A stretch of DNA of 64,000 bases from Scopulibacillus daqui (lineage in GTDB: Bacteria > Bacillota > Bacilli > Bacillales > Sporolactobacillaceae). The first letter of the stretch is position 1. Each line of letters opens with the position of its first letter. Location of the stretch: assembly GCF_016908855.1 (NCBI RefSeq), contig NZ_JAFBER010000017.1:1-64000 (forward strand). Reading direction: 5' to 3'. Below are positions 52,317 to 61,190 of the stretch, piece by piece. The notes beneath the pieces were generated by a model. That model was not told the origin of the DNA. It was given only the letters and a program-made list of their open reading frames with translations, and made no database searches. The translations under genes were made by a program, and so were the position numbers.

Positions 52317-53486
52317 ATGAAGAATTTTTTTGCAGATTTACATATTCATATCGGCAGGACGGAAAGCGGTAAGCCTGTCAAAATTACCGGTGCAAAAACA
52401 TTAACAATAGACCGGATTTTAGAAGAAGCGTCGAATCGGAAAGGGATCGATATCATCGGCGTTATTGATTCGCATGTTCCAGAAGTTATTCATCAATTAG
52501 AGAAGATGATAGATAATCAATTAGTGAAAGAGCTTGCGGACGGCGGGCTTAAATACGGGTCAACCACTTTGCTTTTAGGATCGGAAATTGAAGTTAATGA
52601 TGAAACAACGAAAGGGCCTATTCATATTTTGGCCTTTATGCCGACGCTTGAGCAAATGCGGGCTTTCAGCGCTTGGCTATCTCGTTATATGACTAATATA
52701 TCGCTTAGCACACAACGCTTTTCAGGAACGGCAAAAGTTTTGCAGAAAAAAGTGAAATCGCTGGGCGGCTTATTTATTCCCGCACACATTTTTACACCAT
52801 TTAAAAGCTTATACGGATGCGGGGTTTCCTATTCCTTAACGGAAGTGTTCGATCCTGATTTGATTGATGCGGTTGAATTGGGCTTGAGTTCGGATACGTC
52901 TATGGCTGATCAAATTCCTGAACTATACCGTTATCCTTTCTTAACCAATTCAGATGCACATTCATTAAAGAAAATAGCAAGGGAATATCAAAAACTTCTA
53001 TTAAAAGAACCGACATTTAAAGAGTTCTCCTATGCTTTAAAGGGCATTAACGGACGCAAAATCGCAGCTAATTATGGGCTCGATCCCCGTTTGGGCAAAT
53101 ATCACCGCACTTGCTGCGCCAATTGTTATACAGTCCTTAATAACCACAAACAAGGCGAACGCTGCCCTGATTGCGGGGATAAACGGGTGATCAAAGGTGT
53201 TTATGATCGCCTGATGGAATTAAAACAAGCAGGTCATCCGCCGGAACGGCCGCCTTATATTCATCAAGTGCCGCTGGAATTTATTCCAAGCGTTGGACCG
53301 AAAACTTTAGAAAAGCTGCTTCGCCGTTTTGGAACGGAAATGGCCGTGATTCATCAGGCCAGTGAAGAAGAATTAAAAAGGACCGCAGGAGAAAAAACGG
53401 CGGATTTGATTATTAAAGCAAGGGAAGGCCGCTTGTCGCTAGAAACAGGCGGAGCTGGAAGGTACGGTAAGGTGAAAGGGCGGTAG
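52317..53486 (+). CDS. yqxK: PHP-domain/zinc-ribbon/HhH protein, YqxK family (putative endonuclease)
   Basis: This 389-residue protein starts with a PHP phosphoesterase domain (FFADLHIHIGRTE; later TLLLGSEIEVND, LFIPAHIFTP, LTNSDAHS supply metal ligands). It continues with a four-cysteine zinc ribbon (CCANC ... CPDC, about residues 263-290) and a helix-hairpin-helix (EFIPSVGPKTLEKLLRRFG). The family (TIGR00375, B. subtilis YqxK) is related to UvrD-associated and DNA-repair nucleases, but the activity is unproven. AAGGAAAGAA lies before the ATG. It is followed by spoIIM as in B. subtilis. Confidence 0.9.
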   Translation: MKNFFADLHIHIGRTESGKPVKITGAKTLTIDRILEEASNRKGIDIIGVIDSHVPEVIHQLEKMIDNQLVKELADGGLKYGSTTLLLGSEIEVNDETTKGPIHILAFMPTLEQMRAFSAWLSRYMTNISLSTQRFSGTAKVLQKKVKSLGGLFIPAHIFTPFKSLYGCGVSYSLTEVFDPDLIDAVELGLSSDTSMADQIPELYRYPFLTNSDAHSLKKIAREYQKLLLKEPTFKEFSYALKGINGRKIAANYGLDPRLGKYHRTCCANCYTVLNNHKQGERCPDCGDKRVIKGVYDRLMELKQAGHPPERPPYIHQVPLEFIPSVGPKTLEKLLRRFGTEMAVIHQASEEELKRTAGEKTADLIIKAREGRLSLETGGAGRYGKVKGR

Positions 53487-53520
53487 CGCGGATGTTATAT
53501 TAATTTTTACTAGATTTTTG

Positions 53521-53548
53521 TCATAGATTTCGGCCTCTCTCATAGACT
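53521..53548 (+). promoter_or_regulatory. candidate sigma-E promoter of spoIIM
   Basis: TCATAGA at 53521-53527 (cf. KMATATT) and CATAGACT at 53541-53548 (7 of 8 to CATACAHT, with H covering C) lie 13 nt apart. spoIIM is a known sigma-E gene. The -10 overlaps the 5' arm of the hairpin described next. Confidence 0.5.
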
Positions 53549-53569
53549 CTTTATAAGTCTATTGAGAGG
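53534..53569 (+). promoter_or_regulatory. hairpin covering the spoIIM ribosome binding site
   Basis: CCTCTC (53534-53539) and ATAGACT (53542-53548) pair with AGTCTAT (53556-53562) and GAGAGG (53564-53569). The 3' arm is the Shine-Dalgarno sequence of spoIIM (GAGAGGGGG). Readthrough mRNA from yqxK would carry both arms, while a transcript starting about 53555 would lack the 5' arm. Confidence 0.6.
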
Positions 53570-53580
53570 GGGCTTTACTC

Positions 53581-54213
53581 ATGAACAGCAGGGAAATTAA
53601 AAAATGGATGGCAAAACATATTCAAGATAACCTTTCAATCTATACGTTTGTTATTGTTCTTTTTTTCACGGGCATTATTTTCGGGGCGGTTATCGTTAAC
53701 AGTTTGCCTTATGAAGTGAAGCAAAATTTATTTGATTATTTAAATCAGTTTTTCAAGGAACTATCAGGCGGGAAAATAGCAGGTCCTTCTGCTATGTTAA
53801 GTGAAAGTTTCTTGCAGTATGTCCAGTATCTTGGATTTATGTGGGTGCTCGGTTTATCAGTAATCGGCTTGCCTGTCATTTTTATTCTTTTATTTTTAAA
53901 AGGCATTGTTATTGGATTTACCGTTGGGTTTCTAGTCAATCAAATGGGGTTCCACGGTTTTTGGGTGGCCATGGCCAGTGTTTTTCCGCAGAATCTTATT
54001 GTTATTCCGGCTTTTATCATTATGGGGGCAGTCTCCGTCAGCTTTTCTCTTAAAATGTTCCGGCAATTGTTAATGAAAACCCGTAAAAAACCGCTCCTGC
54101 CGCAGTTTATACGCTATGCTTTGTTAATGTTGGCTGTAAGCATCCTGATGTTTGTCGTTTCAGTCTACGAAGCTTATCTTTCGCCTGTATTCATTCGCGG
54201 GATTATTGGCTGA
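53581..54213 (+). CDS. spoIIM: stage II sporulation protein M
   Basis: SpoIIM is a polytopic membrane scaffold that recruits SpoIIP and SpoIID to the septum during engulfment. The 210-residue protein has about five helices. The first is FVIVLFFTGIIFGAVIVNSL, and LFLKGIVIGFTVGFLVNQMG and ASVFPQNLIVIPAFI are the diagnostic SpoIIM region. The ATG follows GAGAGGGGG by 8 nt. It sits between yqxK and fur as in B. subtilis, and spoIIP is also in this window. Confidence 0.95.
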   Translation: MNSREIKKWMAKHIQDNLSIYTFVIVLFFTGIIFGAVIVNSLPYEVKQNLFDYLNQFFKELSGGKIAGPSAMLSESFLQYVQYLGFMWVLGLSVIGLPVIFILLFLKGIVIGFTVGFLVNQMGFHGFWVAMASVFPQNLIVIPAFIIMGAVSVSFSLKMFRQLLMKTRKKPLLPQFIRYALLMLAVSILMFVVSVYEAYLSPVFIRGIIG

Positions 54214-54225
54214 TCCGGTCTCAGA

Positions 54226-54240
54226 TTATAATTATTATAA
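54226..54240. promoter_or_regulatory. perfect PerR box upstream of fur
   Basis: TTATAATTATTATAA fits the Bacillus PerR consensus TTATAATNATTATAA at all 15 positions. It lies 24 bp upstream of the fur -35. PerR is known to repress fur in B. subtilis, so the site fits that control. Confidence 0.8.
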
Positions 54241-54248
54241 AAAATAAA

Positions 54249-54263
54249 TTAAAATTATTTTAA
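54249..54263. promoter_or_regulatory. second PerR-like box upstream of fur
   Basis: TTAAAATTATTTTAA matches 13 of 15 positions of the PerR consensus and abuts the -35 of the fur promoter. Together with the perfect box 8 bp upstream it could form a cooperative tandem operator. Confidence 0.55.
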
Positions 54264-54264
54264 T

Positions 54265-54293
54265 TTGACACCTTCTTTCGTAAAGTCTATAAT
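54265..54293 (+). promoter_or_regulatory. fur promoter (consensus sigma-A)
   Basis: TTGACA (54265-54270), a 17-nt spacer and TATAAT (54288-54293) match the sigma-A consensus exactly. It would drive fur from a start near 54300, after spoIIM has ended. Confidence 0.88.
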
Positions 54294-54326
54294 AATTTTT
54301 GTAAAGAATGCGAGGGAGGTTAGGGT

Positions 54327-54779
54327 ATGGAAAGTCGCATAGACCGGATTAAAAAGCAATTGCATTCACAAAAGTACAAACTGACACCCCAACGTGAAGC
54401 AACTGTTAGGGTACTATTGGAAAATGAAGAAGACCATCTCAGTGCAGAAGATGTTTACCTCCTCGTAAAAGAAAAAGCGCCTGAAATCGGATTAGCCACA
54501 GTATATCGAACGCTTGAACTGCTAACGGAATTAAAGGTCGTGGATAAGATCAACTTCGGTGACGGCGTCTCGCGCTATGATTTAAGAAAAGAAGGAGCGG
54601 CGCACTTTCATCATCATCTCGTATGCATTGAATGCGGGGCGGTTGATGAAATCCAAGAAGATTTATTAGGCGATGTTGAGAAAGTTGTTGAGAAGGAATG
54701 GCAGTTTAAGATAAAAGATCATAGATTAACTTTTCACGGTATATGCCACCGCTGTCAAGATGCGCATAAAGAAAAATAA
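54327..54779 (+). CDS. fur: ferric uptake regulator Fur
   Basis: Fur is the iron-dependent repressor of siderophore and iron uptake genes. The 150-residue protein is almost identical in its core to B. subtilis Fur (HSQKYKLTPQREATVRVLLE, LATVYRTLELLTELKVVDKI, FHHHLVCIECGAVDE). The DNA-binding winged helix occupies residues 1-80 and the dimer/metal domain has two CxxC pairs (CIEC and CHRC) for structural zinc. GGGAGG lies before the ATG. Its predicted targets include the siderophore importer at 5.5-9.6 kb. Confidence 0.97.
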   Translation: MESRIDRIKKQLHSQKYKLTPQREATVRVLLENEEDHLSAEDVYLLVKEKAPEIGLATVYRTLELLTELKVVDKINFGDGVSRYDLRKEGAAHFHHHLVCIECGAVDEIQEDLLGDVEKVVEKEWQFKIKDHRLTFHGICHRCQDAHKEK

Positions 54780-54806
54780 ATAAGCAGATGAATCATTGAC
54801 AGAATG

Positions 54807-54833
54807 CCTTTTCCATAAGGGAGAAGGTTTTTT
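54807..54833 (+). terminator. terminator after fur
   Basis: CCTTTTCC (54807-54814) pairs with GGAGAAGG (54820-54827, one G-U pair), followed by TTTTTT. Confidence 0.8.
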
Positions 54834-54904
54834 AATGTATAAACCCTATTAAATTTGGCATATCTTGTACTAATCATGATTTTTGCCAACAATGGGGTGT
54901 GCAT

Positions 54905-55135
54905 ATGAAAGAGCCTTTAAAAGTGATTTTTGATACAATAAAAGTAACTGTATTATTTACTATATGTACAGCAGCCTTTTATTTTGGTTTGAAGTGGCTT
55001 GATCACAATTATGAAAGTTACCATAAGTATGATGAGCCAAGCGGACGTGCTGTGAAGGTCTATGAACCTATTGATTCCAATAAAAAAATGGATTGGTCTG
55101 GGCGGTTGATCGAGTTTTTCAGAAATGGGGAATAA
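54905..55135 (+). CDS. yqzK: YqzK-like small membrane protein (DUF4227)
   Basis: The 76-residue protein has one transmembrane helix (about residues 12-30) and a tail with [20 protein letters not shown] that matches B. subtilis YqzK, which also lies between fur and xerD. Function is unknown. The ATG at 54905 follows GGGGTG by 5 nt; the upstream GTG overlaps that signal. It is 4 bp from xerD and probably translated from the same mRNA. Confidence 0.88.
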   Translation: MKEPLKVIFDTIKVTVLFTICTAAFYFGLKWLDHNYESYHKYDEPSGRAVKVYEPIDSNKKMDWSGRLIEFFRNGE

Positions 55136-55139
55136 AATC

Positions 55140-56030
55140 ATGAAAGACCAAGTAGAGGATTTTATTCATTATTTGCATGTAGAACGCGGTTTGGCAAATA
55201 ACACAATTCAATCGTATCGAAGGGATCTTAACCAATATTTAGCATACATACGGGACGCAGAAAAAGTCACTCATTGGCAAGATGTCAGCCGGACAATGAT
55301 TACTAAATATTTATATAATCTGAAAGACGAAGGAAAGGCGCCTGCTACTTTAGCCCGGCAAACCGCAAGTATTCGCAGCTTTCACCAGTTTTTATTAAGA
55401 GAAAATATTGTTAATCATGACCCGTCGCATCATGTTGGTGTCCCCAAAGCAGAGCGGCGGCTGCCAAAGGTTCTGTCACTCAGTGAAGTTGAGGCTTTGC
55501 TTTCTTCCCCAGAGGCTAATACTCCTATAGGATTAAGAGATCAAGCCATGCTGGAAACACTGTATGCAACCGGCATTCGTGTTTCTGAACTCATGGGGCT
55601 TAATATAGAAGATATCCATCTGACAATGGGATTTCTTCGATGCATGGGCAAGGGAAGCAAAGAAAGAATTATTCCTCTTGGACGCATGGCTTTAAAAGCT
55701 ATGAAGCAGTATATAGAGGAAGGGCGGCCGAAACTGTTAAGGAATAAGCAGCAGGAAGCTTTATTCCTGAATCATCATGGCAATCGTTTAACGAGACAAG
55801 GTTTTTGGAAAATTTTAAAACAGCTATCATTAAATGCTGGTATCACAAAATCAATTACACCGCATACCTTAAGACATTCCTTTGCCACTCATCTGCTTGA
55901 AAACGGCGCTGATTTGCGCTCCGTCCAAGAAATGCTTGGACATGCAGATATATCAACAACGCAAATCTATACACACGTGACAAAGCAGCGCTTAAAAGAA
56001 ATTTATACCAATTATCATCCCAGGGCTTAA
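55140..56030 (+). CDS. xerD: site-specific tyrosine recombinase XerD
   Basis: XerD (RipX) resolves chromosome dimers at dif together with CodV. The 296-residue protein has an N-terminal SAM-like core-binding domain ([20 protein letters not shown]) and a catalytic domain. Active-site residues are Arg in [10 protein letters not shown], Lys in [12 protein letters not shown], His-x2-Arg in [20 protein letters not shown], His in [14 protein letters not shown] and Tyr in the same segment. The ATG at 55140 has GGGGA upstream. Position downstream of fur-yqzK is conserved. Confidence 0.95.
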   Translation: MKDQVEDFIHYLHVERGLANNTIQSYRRDLNQYLAYIRDAEKVTHWQDVSRTMITKYLYNLKDEGKAPATLARQTASIRSFHQFLLRENIVNHDPSHHVGVPKAERRLPKVLSLSEVEALLSSPEANTPIGLRDQAMLETLYATGIRVSELMGLNIEDIHLTMGFLRCMGKGSKERIIPLGRMALKAMKQYIEEGRPKLLRNKQQEALFLNHHGNRLTRQGFWKILKQLSLNAGITKSITPHTLRHSFATHLLENGADLRSVQEMLGHADISTTQIYTHVTKQRLKEIYTNYHPRA

Positions 56031-56056
56031 CGGCATGATTTAGATATCGGCAGGCC

Positions 56057-56091
56057 AAGCGGACAGTCCGCAAGCCATTGTCCGCTTTTCT
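56057..56091 (+). terminator. terminator after xerD
   Basis: AAGCGGACA (56057-56065) pairs with TGTCCGCTT (56079-56087), followed by TTCTCTT. Confidence 0.85.
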
Positions 56092-56176
56092 CTTGATGGG
56101 AACTCCTTATAAAATGAAAGCGTAACATAACTGTGCTAAACGATTTAAAGATTAGTCAAGGAATGGAGTTATTGTT

Positions 56177-57361
56177 ATGAAAAAAAATGCTTTTAAACGT
56201 ATTTTTTTAATCGTATTAGATTCAGTCGGGATCGGTGAAGCGCCGGATGCCGAAAAGTTTGGCGATAAGGGCGCAGACACTATCGGCCATATAGCCGAGA
56301 AGATGAACGGCCTTAAGCTGCCTCATTTAGAGTCATTTGGACTTGGCAATATCAGAGGCGATATCAAAGGCGTTTCCCCTGTTCAACATCCGAAAGCTCA
56401 TTACGGCCGCATGCAGGAAGCATCAAATGGCAAGGATACCATGACCGGACACTGGGAGATTATGGGTCTTAAAATCGAAAAACCATTTATTACTTTTCCG
56501 GAAGGTTTTCCAGATGAGTTAATTAAACAGCTTGAAGAAAAGACAGGAAGAAAAGTAATTGGAAATAAACCGGCATCCGGTACGGAAATTATTAAAGAAC
56601 TTGGTGCTGAACATATGGAAACAGGCGCTCTCATTGTTTATACATCCGCTGATTCAGTTTTGCAAATTGCGGCACACGAAGACATTATTCCAATTGATGA
56701 ACAATATCGCATTTGTGAAATCGCACGTGAGTTGACAAAAGACGAGAAATATATGGTCGGCAGAGTCATTGCCCGGCCGTTTATCGGAAAACCGGGTCAA
56801 TTTGAAAGAACGGCCAACCGTCATGATTATGCTTTAAAACCATTTGGCCATACGGTTATGAATGAACTCGAGGATCAGCATTTCGATGTGATTGCATTAG
56901 GAAAAATTAGCGATATCTATGATGGCGAGGGTGTAACGGAAGCCATTAGAACTAAAGATAATATGGATGGTGTAGACAAGCTTCTTGAAGTCATGGATAA
57001 ACCGTTTCACGGGTTGTCTTTCTTGAATCTTGTTGACTTTGACGCCAAATATGGCCACCGCCGTGATCCAATCGGCTACGGTGAAGCGCTTGAAGCATTT
57101 GATCGCCGAATGCCAGAAATTCTCGAAAAATTAACTGACGAAGACTGTTTAATCATTACTGCCGATCACGGCAATGATCCAACGTATACGGGAACCGATC
57201 ATACGAGGGAATTTGTGCCTTTATTTGTTTATTATAATGGCATTAAAGAAGGCCATGAGATACCTCTTCGCCATACTTTCGCAGATCTCGGCGCTACAAT
57301 CAGCGATCATTTTGATATTCCGATGCCAGAACACGGGACAAGCTTTTTAAAGGAAATATAA
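56177..57361 (+). CDS. drm: phosphopentomutase
   Basis: This 394-residue enzyme (DeoB/Drm) interconverts ribose-1-phosphate and ribose-5-phosphate in nucleoside salvage. It has the alkaline-phosphatase-superfamily metal motifs: [14 protein letters not shown] at the start, [13 protein letters not shown] with the phosphorylated threonine, then [12 protein letters not shown] and [27 protein letters not shown] lies before the ATG. It is followed at 18 bp by pupG, so phosphorylase and mutase are coupled. Confidence 0.97.
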   Translation: MKKNAFKRIFLIVLDSVGIGEAPDAEKFGDKGADTIGHIAEKMNGLKLPHLESFGLGNIRGDIKGVSPVQHPKAHYGRMQEASNGKDTMTGHWEIMGLKIEKPFITFPEGFPDELIKQLEEKTGRKVIGNKPASGTEIIKELGAEHMETGALIVYTSADSVLQIAAHEDIIPIDEQYRICEIARELTKDEKYMVGRVIARPFIGKPGQFERTANRHDYALKPFGHTVMNELEDQHFDVIALGKISDIYDGEGVTEAIRTKDNMDGVDKLLEVMDKPFHGLSFLNLVDFDAKYGHRRDPIGYGEALEAFDRRMPEILEKLTDEDCLIITADHGNDPTYTGTDHTREFVPLFVYYNGIKEGHEIPLRHTFADLGATISDHFDIPMPEHGTSFLKEI

Positions 57362-57379
57362 ATAGTGGGGGAAATAAAG

Positions 57380-58204
57380 ATGTCAGTAGAAACAATGATC
57401 AATAAAGCGCTTGAAGTCATTAAGCCGCAATTGAAGGAACAACCCAAAATTGGTTTGATTTTAGGCTCAGGTTTAGGTGTATTAGCAGATGAACTGGATG
57501 AATCTGTTGCCATTCCTTATGAAAAGATTCCTTATTTTCCTGAATCAACGGTTGAAGGCCATGCGGGACAATTCGTTTTTGGCAAGCTTCAAGGTGTACC
57601 GGTAGTTGCTATGCAAGGGCGTTACCACTTTTATGAAGGGTATGACTTAACACAAGTCACTTTTCCTGTCCGTGTTATGAATGCTCTAGGCATTGAAAAA
57701 TTGATTGTAACGAATGCGGCGGGCGGCGTTAATACATCATTTAAGCCTGGAGACTTAATGATTATTAATGATCATATTAATATGCTTGGCGCTAATCCGC
57801 TGATTGGCCCGAATGATGAAAAGCTCGGCGTGAGATTCCCTGATATGTCGGAAGCTTACAGCAAAAAGCTCATAAAATTGGCTAAGGATACGGCTGGAGC
57901 GCAAGGAATCGATATTAAAGAAGGGGTGTACCTTGCGACAAGCGGTCCAAGTTACGAAACACCTGCTGAAATAAGAATGATGCGTATGCTTGGAGCTGAT
58001 GCAGTGGGCATGTCGACTGTCCCGGAAGTGATTGCAGCGAATCACAGCGGTTTGGAAGTCCTTGGCATCTCTTGTATTACGAATGCGGCAGCGGGTATAT
58101 TAGACCAGCCGTTGTCACATGAAGAAGTTATTGAAACAACGGAGAAAGTTAAAGTTACTTTTGTTCAATTAGTTAAAGCGCTAGTCCAAAAACTTGGCGA
58201 ATAA
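57380..58204 (+). CDS. pupG: purine nucleoside phosphorylase PupG (PunA type)
   Basis: The 274-residue trimeric-type phosphorylase has PKIGLILGSGLGVLADEL, AMQGRYHFYEGYDL, NAAGGVNTSFKPGDLM and GPSYETPAEIRMMRMLGADA, the diagnostic signatures. It cleaves guanosine and inosine to base and ribose-1-phosphate, feeding the preceding phosphopentomutase. The ATG at 57380 has GGGGGA 7 nt upstream; the GTG at 57365 overlaps that signal. The window also has a broken DeoD, so this gene may carry purine phosphorolysis alone. Confidence 0.95.
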   Translation: MSVETMINKALEVIKPQLKEQPKIGLILGSGLGVLADELDESVAIPYEKIPYFPESTVEGHAGQFVFGKLQGVPVVAMQGRYHFYEGYDLTQVTFPVRVMNALGIEKLIVTNAAGGVNTSFKPGDLMIINDHINMLGANPLIGPNDEKLGVRFPDMSEAYSKKLIKLAKDTAGAQGIDIKEGVYLATSGPSYETPAEIRMMRMLGADAVGMSTVPEVIAANHSGLEVLGISCITNAAAGILDQPLSHEEVIETTEKVKVTFVQLVKALVQKLGE

Positions 58205-58215
58205 TCATCATGTCG

Positions 58216-58245
58216 TGAGCAACGTTTATGTTGCTCATTTTTTTT
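58216..58245 (+). terminator. terminator after pupG
   Basis: TGAGCAAC (58216-58223) pairs with GTTGCTCA (58230-58237), followed by eight T. It separates the nucleoside genes from dacF. Confidence 0.92.
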
Positions 58246-58276
58246 GCAAAAAATAATGCTATAAACCCTCGGATTT

Positions 58277-58304
58277 GTATAAACATGAAAGTTTTGGAAA
58301 GAAT
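58277..58304 (+). promoter_or_regulatory. sigma-F-type promoter of dacF
   Basis: GTATA (58277-58281) and GGAAAGAAT (58296-58304) are 14 nt apart and match the sigma-F pattern (GYATA -35, GGnnAnAMT -10). dacF is a forespore gene in B. subtilis and readthrough from it can reach spoIIA. Confidence 0.65.
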
Positions 58305-58334
58305 ATTAGAGATTATGGATTGGAGGGATTCTAG

Positions 58335-59510
58335 ATGAAGGCATTTGCGGCCGTATTGACAAGTTTTATGATCTTCTTTTCGTCGCTTGCAATACCAGCT
58401 GTGACTTGGGCAAAGCCGGATCCGCAGAATAAGCAGCTTGTAGATCAGGTGAAATCGGCAATCCTTATTGAGAAAGATACTGGGCGTGTGCTATTCAGCA
58501 AGAACGCAAACAAAGAGCTGCCGCCGGCGAGCATGACAAAAATCATGACACTGCTGCTTATTTTTAAAGCGTTAGATCGTCATGACATTTCATTAACAGA
58601 TAAGGTCAGAATCAGTGATCATGCAGCGTCGATGGGAGGATCGCAAGTCTTTTTGGAACCTGGGGAAGAAATGACAGTCAATGAACTATTAAAAGCTATT
58701 GCAATTGGTTCGGCTAATGATGCTTCAATGGCTATGGCTGAGTACGTGGCCGGATCTGAAAGCGAATTTGTTAAAAAAATGAACCAAGAAGTCAAGGCAT
58801 TAGGACTTAAGCATACACACTTTGAAAATCCAACGGGCCTCCCTGCAAAAGATCATTATTCCACCGCCCATGACATGGCTATCATGGCGAAGGCTCTTCT
58901 CCATTATGAGAAAGTCTTGCATTATACTTCGAAATATGAAGATTACTTGAGAGAAAATACGGACAACAAGTTTTGGCTGGTTAACACCAATAAGATGGTA
59001 AAGACTTATCCTGGTGTAGATGGATTAAAAACCGGGTATACCAATGAAGCAAAATACTGTCTAACAGCAACAGCAAAGAGAAATGATATGAGAGTGATCG
59101 CTGTTGTTATGGGGGCGCCGACGACAAAGGAAAGAAATAAACAAGTGGCAAGACTATTTGATTACGCGTTTGCCAATTATCAGACGAAAAAGCTCGTTGA
59201 TGCGAACCACGTTGTCAAAGAAGTGGAGATTAACAAAAGCCAAGAAGGAAAGGTGCCTGTGGTAACGCAGGATCGTGTTGTGCTGCTTCTTAAAAAAGGT
59301 ACAGATAAAAATAAAATCAAAACGAAGATAAAAATCAATAAAAATTTGCATGCGCCTATGAAGAAAGGGACAACTGTCGGTTATTATATGGTAACAAGCA
59401 AAGGCAAGGTTTTAACGAAAACTCCTTTAATTGTTGCTAAAGATATAAAAGAAGCATCGTGGTGGCAATTATTTAAAAGAAATATTGGGAAAATGACGAA
59501 TTGGGGTTAA
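58335..59510 (+). CDS. dacF: D-alanyl-D-alanine carboxypeptidase DacF
   Basis: This 391-residue low-molecular-weight PBP (DD-carboxypeptidase) has a signal peptide (about residues 1-27), then the triad SMTK (ASMTKIMTLLLIF), SAND (IAIGSANDASMAMAEYV) and KTG (VDGLKTGYTNEAKY). A C-terminal beta-rich domain and amphipathic tail (WWQLFKRNIGKMTNW) anchor it at the membrane. In B. subtilis DacF acts in the forespore to tune cortex crosslinking. TGGAGGGA lies before the ATG. Confidence 0.95.
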   Translation: MKAFAAVLTSFMIFFSSLAIPAVTWAKPDPQNKQLVDQVKSAILIEKDTGRVLFSKNANKELPPASMTKIMTLLLIFKALDRHDISLTDKVRISDHAASMGGSQVFLEPGEEMTVNELLKAIAIGSANDASMAMAEYVAGSESEFVKKMNQEVKALGLKHTHFENPTGLPAKDHYSTAHDMAIMAKALLHYEKVLHYTSKYEDYLRENTDNKFWLVNTNKMVKTYPGVDGLKTGYTNEAKYCLTATAKRNDMRVIAVVMGAPTTKERNKQVARLFDYAFANYQTKKLVDANHVVKEVEINKSQEGKVPVVTQDRVVLLLKKGTDKNKIKTKIKINKNLHAPMKKGTTVGYYMVTSKGKVLTKTPLIVAKDIKEASWWQLFKRNIGKMTNWG

Positions 59511-59543
59511 TTCACCTCGAACCAACACTAGTTTTGTCATGAT

Positions 59544-59571
59544 GGAGGATAAAGCGCTATAAATATAGAAA
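59544..59571 (+). promoter_or_regulatory. sigma-H-type promoter of the spoIIA operon
   Basis: GGAGGATAA (59544-59552) matches the sigma-H -35 RNAGGAWWW, and ATAGAAA (59565-59571) follows at 12 nt, 6 of 7 to RNNGAAT. The spoIIA operon is driven by sigma-H and Spo0A in B. subtilis. I could not place Spo0A boxes with confidence. Confidence 0.7.
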
Positions 59572-59608
59572 AGCTTTTTATTAGTGACGAAATGAGGAGG
59601 AGAAGTCA

Positions 59609-59959
59609 GTGAGTCTTCGCATTGAATTGGAAGTCAAGCATCAAGTGTTGTGTATTCGCTTAGAAGGGGAACTTGATCATCATACGGCGGAAAGTTTAAG
59701 AAATCAAGTCAACGACGTGCTGCAAAAGCAGACTATAAACCATATCATTTTAAATCTCGGCGAATTGCAATTTATGGACAGCTCGGGATTAGGTGTTATA
59801 TTAGGCCGTTACAAACAAATCGCAAGCCGGGGCGGTGAAATGGTTGTTTGTTCAATATCTCCAGCGGTGCGCAGGTTATTTGAAATGTCTGGAATGTTTA
59901 AAATCCTTCGTTTAGAGGAAAATGAACAAAATGCACTACAGACTTTGGGGGTGGCCTAA
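59609..59959 (+). CDS. spoIIAA: anti-sigma F factor antagonist SpoIIAA
   Basis: This 116-residue STAS-domain protein binds SpoIIAB to release sigma-F in the forespore. It has the phosphorylation site in [14 protein letters not shown] with the serine at 58, the same position as in B. subtilis. The GTG start follows AGGAGGAG by 5-6 nt. It opens the spoIIA operon, and its stop abuts the start of spoIIAB. Confidence 0.97.
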   Translation: MSLRIELEVKHQVLCIRLEGELDHHTAESLRNQVNDVLQKQTINHIILNLGELQFMDSSGLGVILGRYKQIASRGGEMVVCSISPAVRRLFEMSGMFKILRLEENEQNALQTLGVA

Positions 59960-60400
59960 TTGAAAAACGAAATGACACTTGAATTCTTAGCTGTCAGTGA
60001 GAATGAGTCTTTTGCCAGAGTCACTGTTGCTGCTTTTGTAGCACAGCTTGATCCAACGATGGATGAATTAACCGAAATCAAGACAGTCGTTTCTGAAGCT
60101 GTAACAAATGCCATCATTCACGGATACAACAACCAAGGTGATGGTAAAGTCTATATTAAGGCTGAGCTGGCGGACGGAGCAGTTAATTTAATGATTCGTG
60201 ACGAAGGCGTAGGCATTGAAAACCTTGAAGAAGCGCGTCAGCCTTTGTTTACGACTAAACCCGAATTGGAAAGATCAGGAATGGGATTCACTATCATGGA
60301 AAATTTTGTAGATCATGTTGATGTTTATACCGCTCCAGGACAAGGAACAACCGTTTATTTGACTAAACATTTATCCAAAAGTAAAGCCTTATGTAACTAA
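59960..60400 (+). CDS. spoIIAB: anti-sigma F factor SpoIIAB (serine kinase)
   Basis: The 146-residue GHKL-type kinase holds sigma-F inactive and phosphorylates SpoIIAA. The N-box is in [16 protein letters not shown], the G1 box in [12 protein letters not shown] and the G2 region in [16 protein letters not shown]. The TTG start directly follows the spoIIAA stop (TAATTG) and lies after GGGGGTG, so the two are translationally coupled. Confidence 0.97.
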   Translation: MKNEMTLEFLAVSENESFARVTVAAFVAQLDPTMDELTEIKTVVSEAVTNAIIHGYNNQGDGKVYIKAELADGAVNLMIRDEGVGIENLEEARQPLFTTKPELERSGMGFTIMENFVDHVDVYTAPGQGTTVYLTKHLSKSKALCN

Positions 60401-60414
60401 GGAGATTGATGCCA

Positions 60415-61173
60415 ATGGATCTCGATTTGAAAAAAGAGGCTCGGGAACCTTTGCTGGACGATGATGAAATTAAAGAACTGATTGAAAAAAGTCAAAAAGG
60501 GGATAAGGAAGCAAGGGACCTTATTGTTCAAAAAAATATGAGACTGGTTTGGTCTGTTGTTCAAAGGTTCCTGAATAGAGGGTATGAATCAGATGATTTA
60601 TTCCAAATTGGCTGCATCGGTCTCTTGAAGTCTGTTGATAAATTTGATTTGTCATACGATGTCAAATTTTCGACGTATGCGGTACCGATGATTATCGGTG
60701 AAATTCAACGATTTATCAGAGACGATGGGACAGTTAAAGTCAGCAGATCTTTGAAAGAAACTGGAAATAAAGTCCGAAAGAAAAAGGATGAATTGTCAAA
60801 AAAGTTAGGGCGAAATCCAACTGTTAACGAAATTGCAGAGGCTTTGGACCTTTCGGCAGAAGATGTCATTATGTCTCAAGAAGCAATTAGAACACCTTCT
60901 TCAATCCATGAAACCGTTTATGAAAATGATGGAGATCCTATCACATTACTTGATCAAATTTCTGATAAAGACGAAAACAGATGGTTTGACCAAATTGCTT
61001 TAAGGGAAGCTGTTCAGCACTTGCAAGAAAGGGAAAGGCTGATTGTATACTTAAGATATTTCAAAGATCAAACGCAATCGGAAGTCGCCAAACGGTTAGG
61101 GATATCCCAGGTACAAGTTTCCCGGTTAGAAAAGAAAATATTAGAGGATATTAAAGGTCAGATGGTTGAATAA
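60415..61173 (+). CDS. sigF: RNA polymerase sigma-F factor
   Basis: Sigma-F directs the first forespore-specific transcription. The 252-residue protein has region 2 (NMRLVWSVVQRFLNRGYESD, DLFQIGCIGLLKSVDKFD, KFSTYAVPMIIGEIQRFIRD), region 3 and the region 4 helix-turn-helix (QTQSEVAKRLGISQVQVSRL). The ATG at 60415 aligns with B. subtilis MDVEVKK and lies 10 nt after AAGGAG; the ATG at 60409 is also possible. It is the third gene of spoIIA and ends in a terminator. Confidence 0.96.
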   Translation: MDLDLKKEAREPLLDDDEIKELIEKSQKGDKEARDLIVQKNMRLVWSVVQRFLNRGYESDDLFQIGCIGLLKSVDKFDLSYDVKFSTYAVPMIIGEIQRFIRDDGTVKVSRSLKETGNKVRKKKDELSKKLGRNPTVNEIAEALDLSAEDVIMSQEAIRTPSSIHETVYENDGDPITLLDQISDKDENRWFDQIALREAVQHLQERERLIVYLRYFKDQTQSEVAKRLGISQVQVSRLEKKILEDIKGQMVE

Positions 61174-61190
61174 ACCAACTGGCCTTTTTT
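61153..61190 (+). terminator. terminator overlapping the end of sigF
   Basis: AAAGGTCAGATGGTT (61153-61167) pairs with AACCAACTGGCCTTT (61173-61187, one mismatch and one G-U pair), followed by TTT. The left arm lies inside the coding sequence. Confidence 0.85.
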
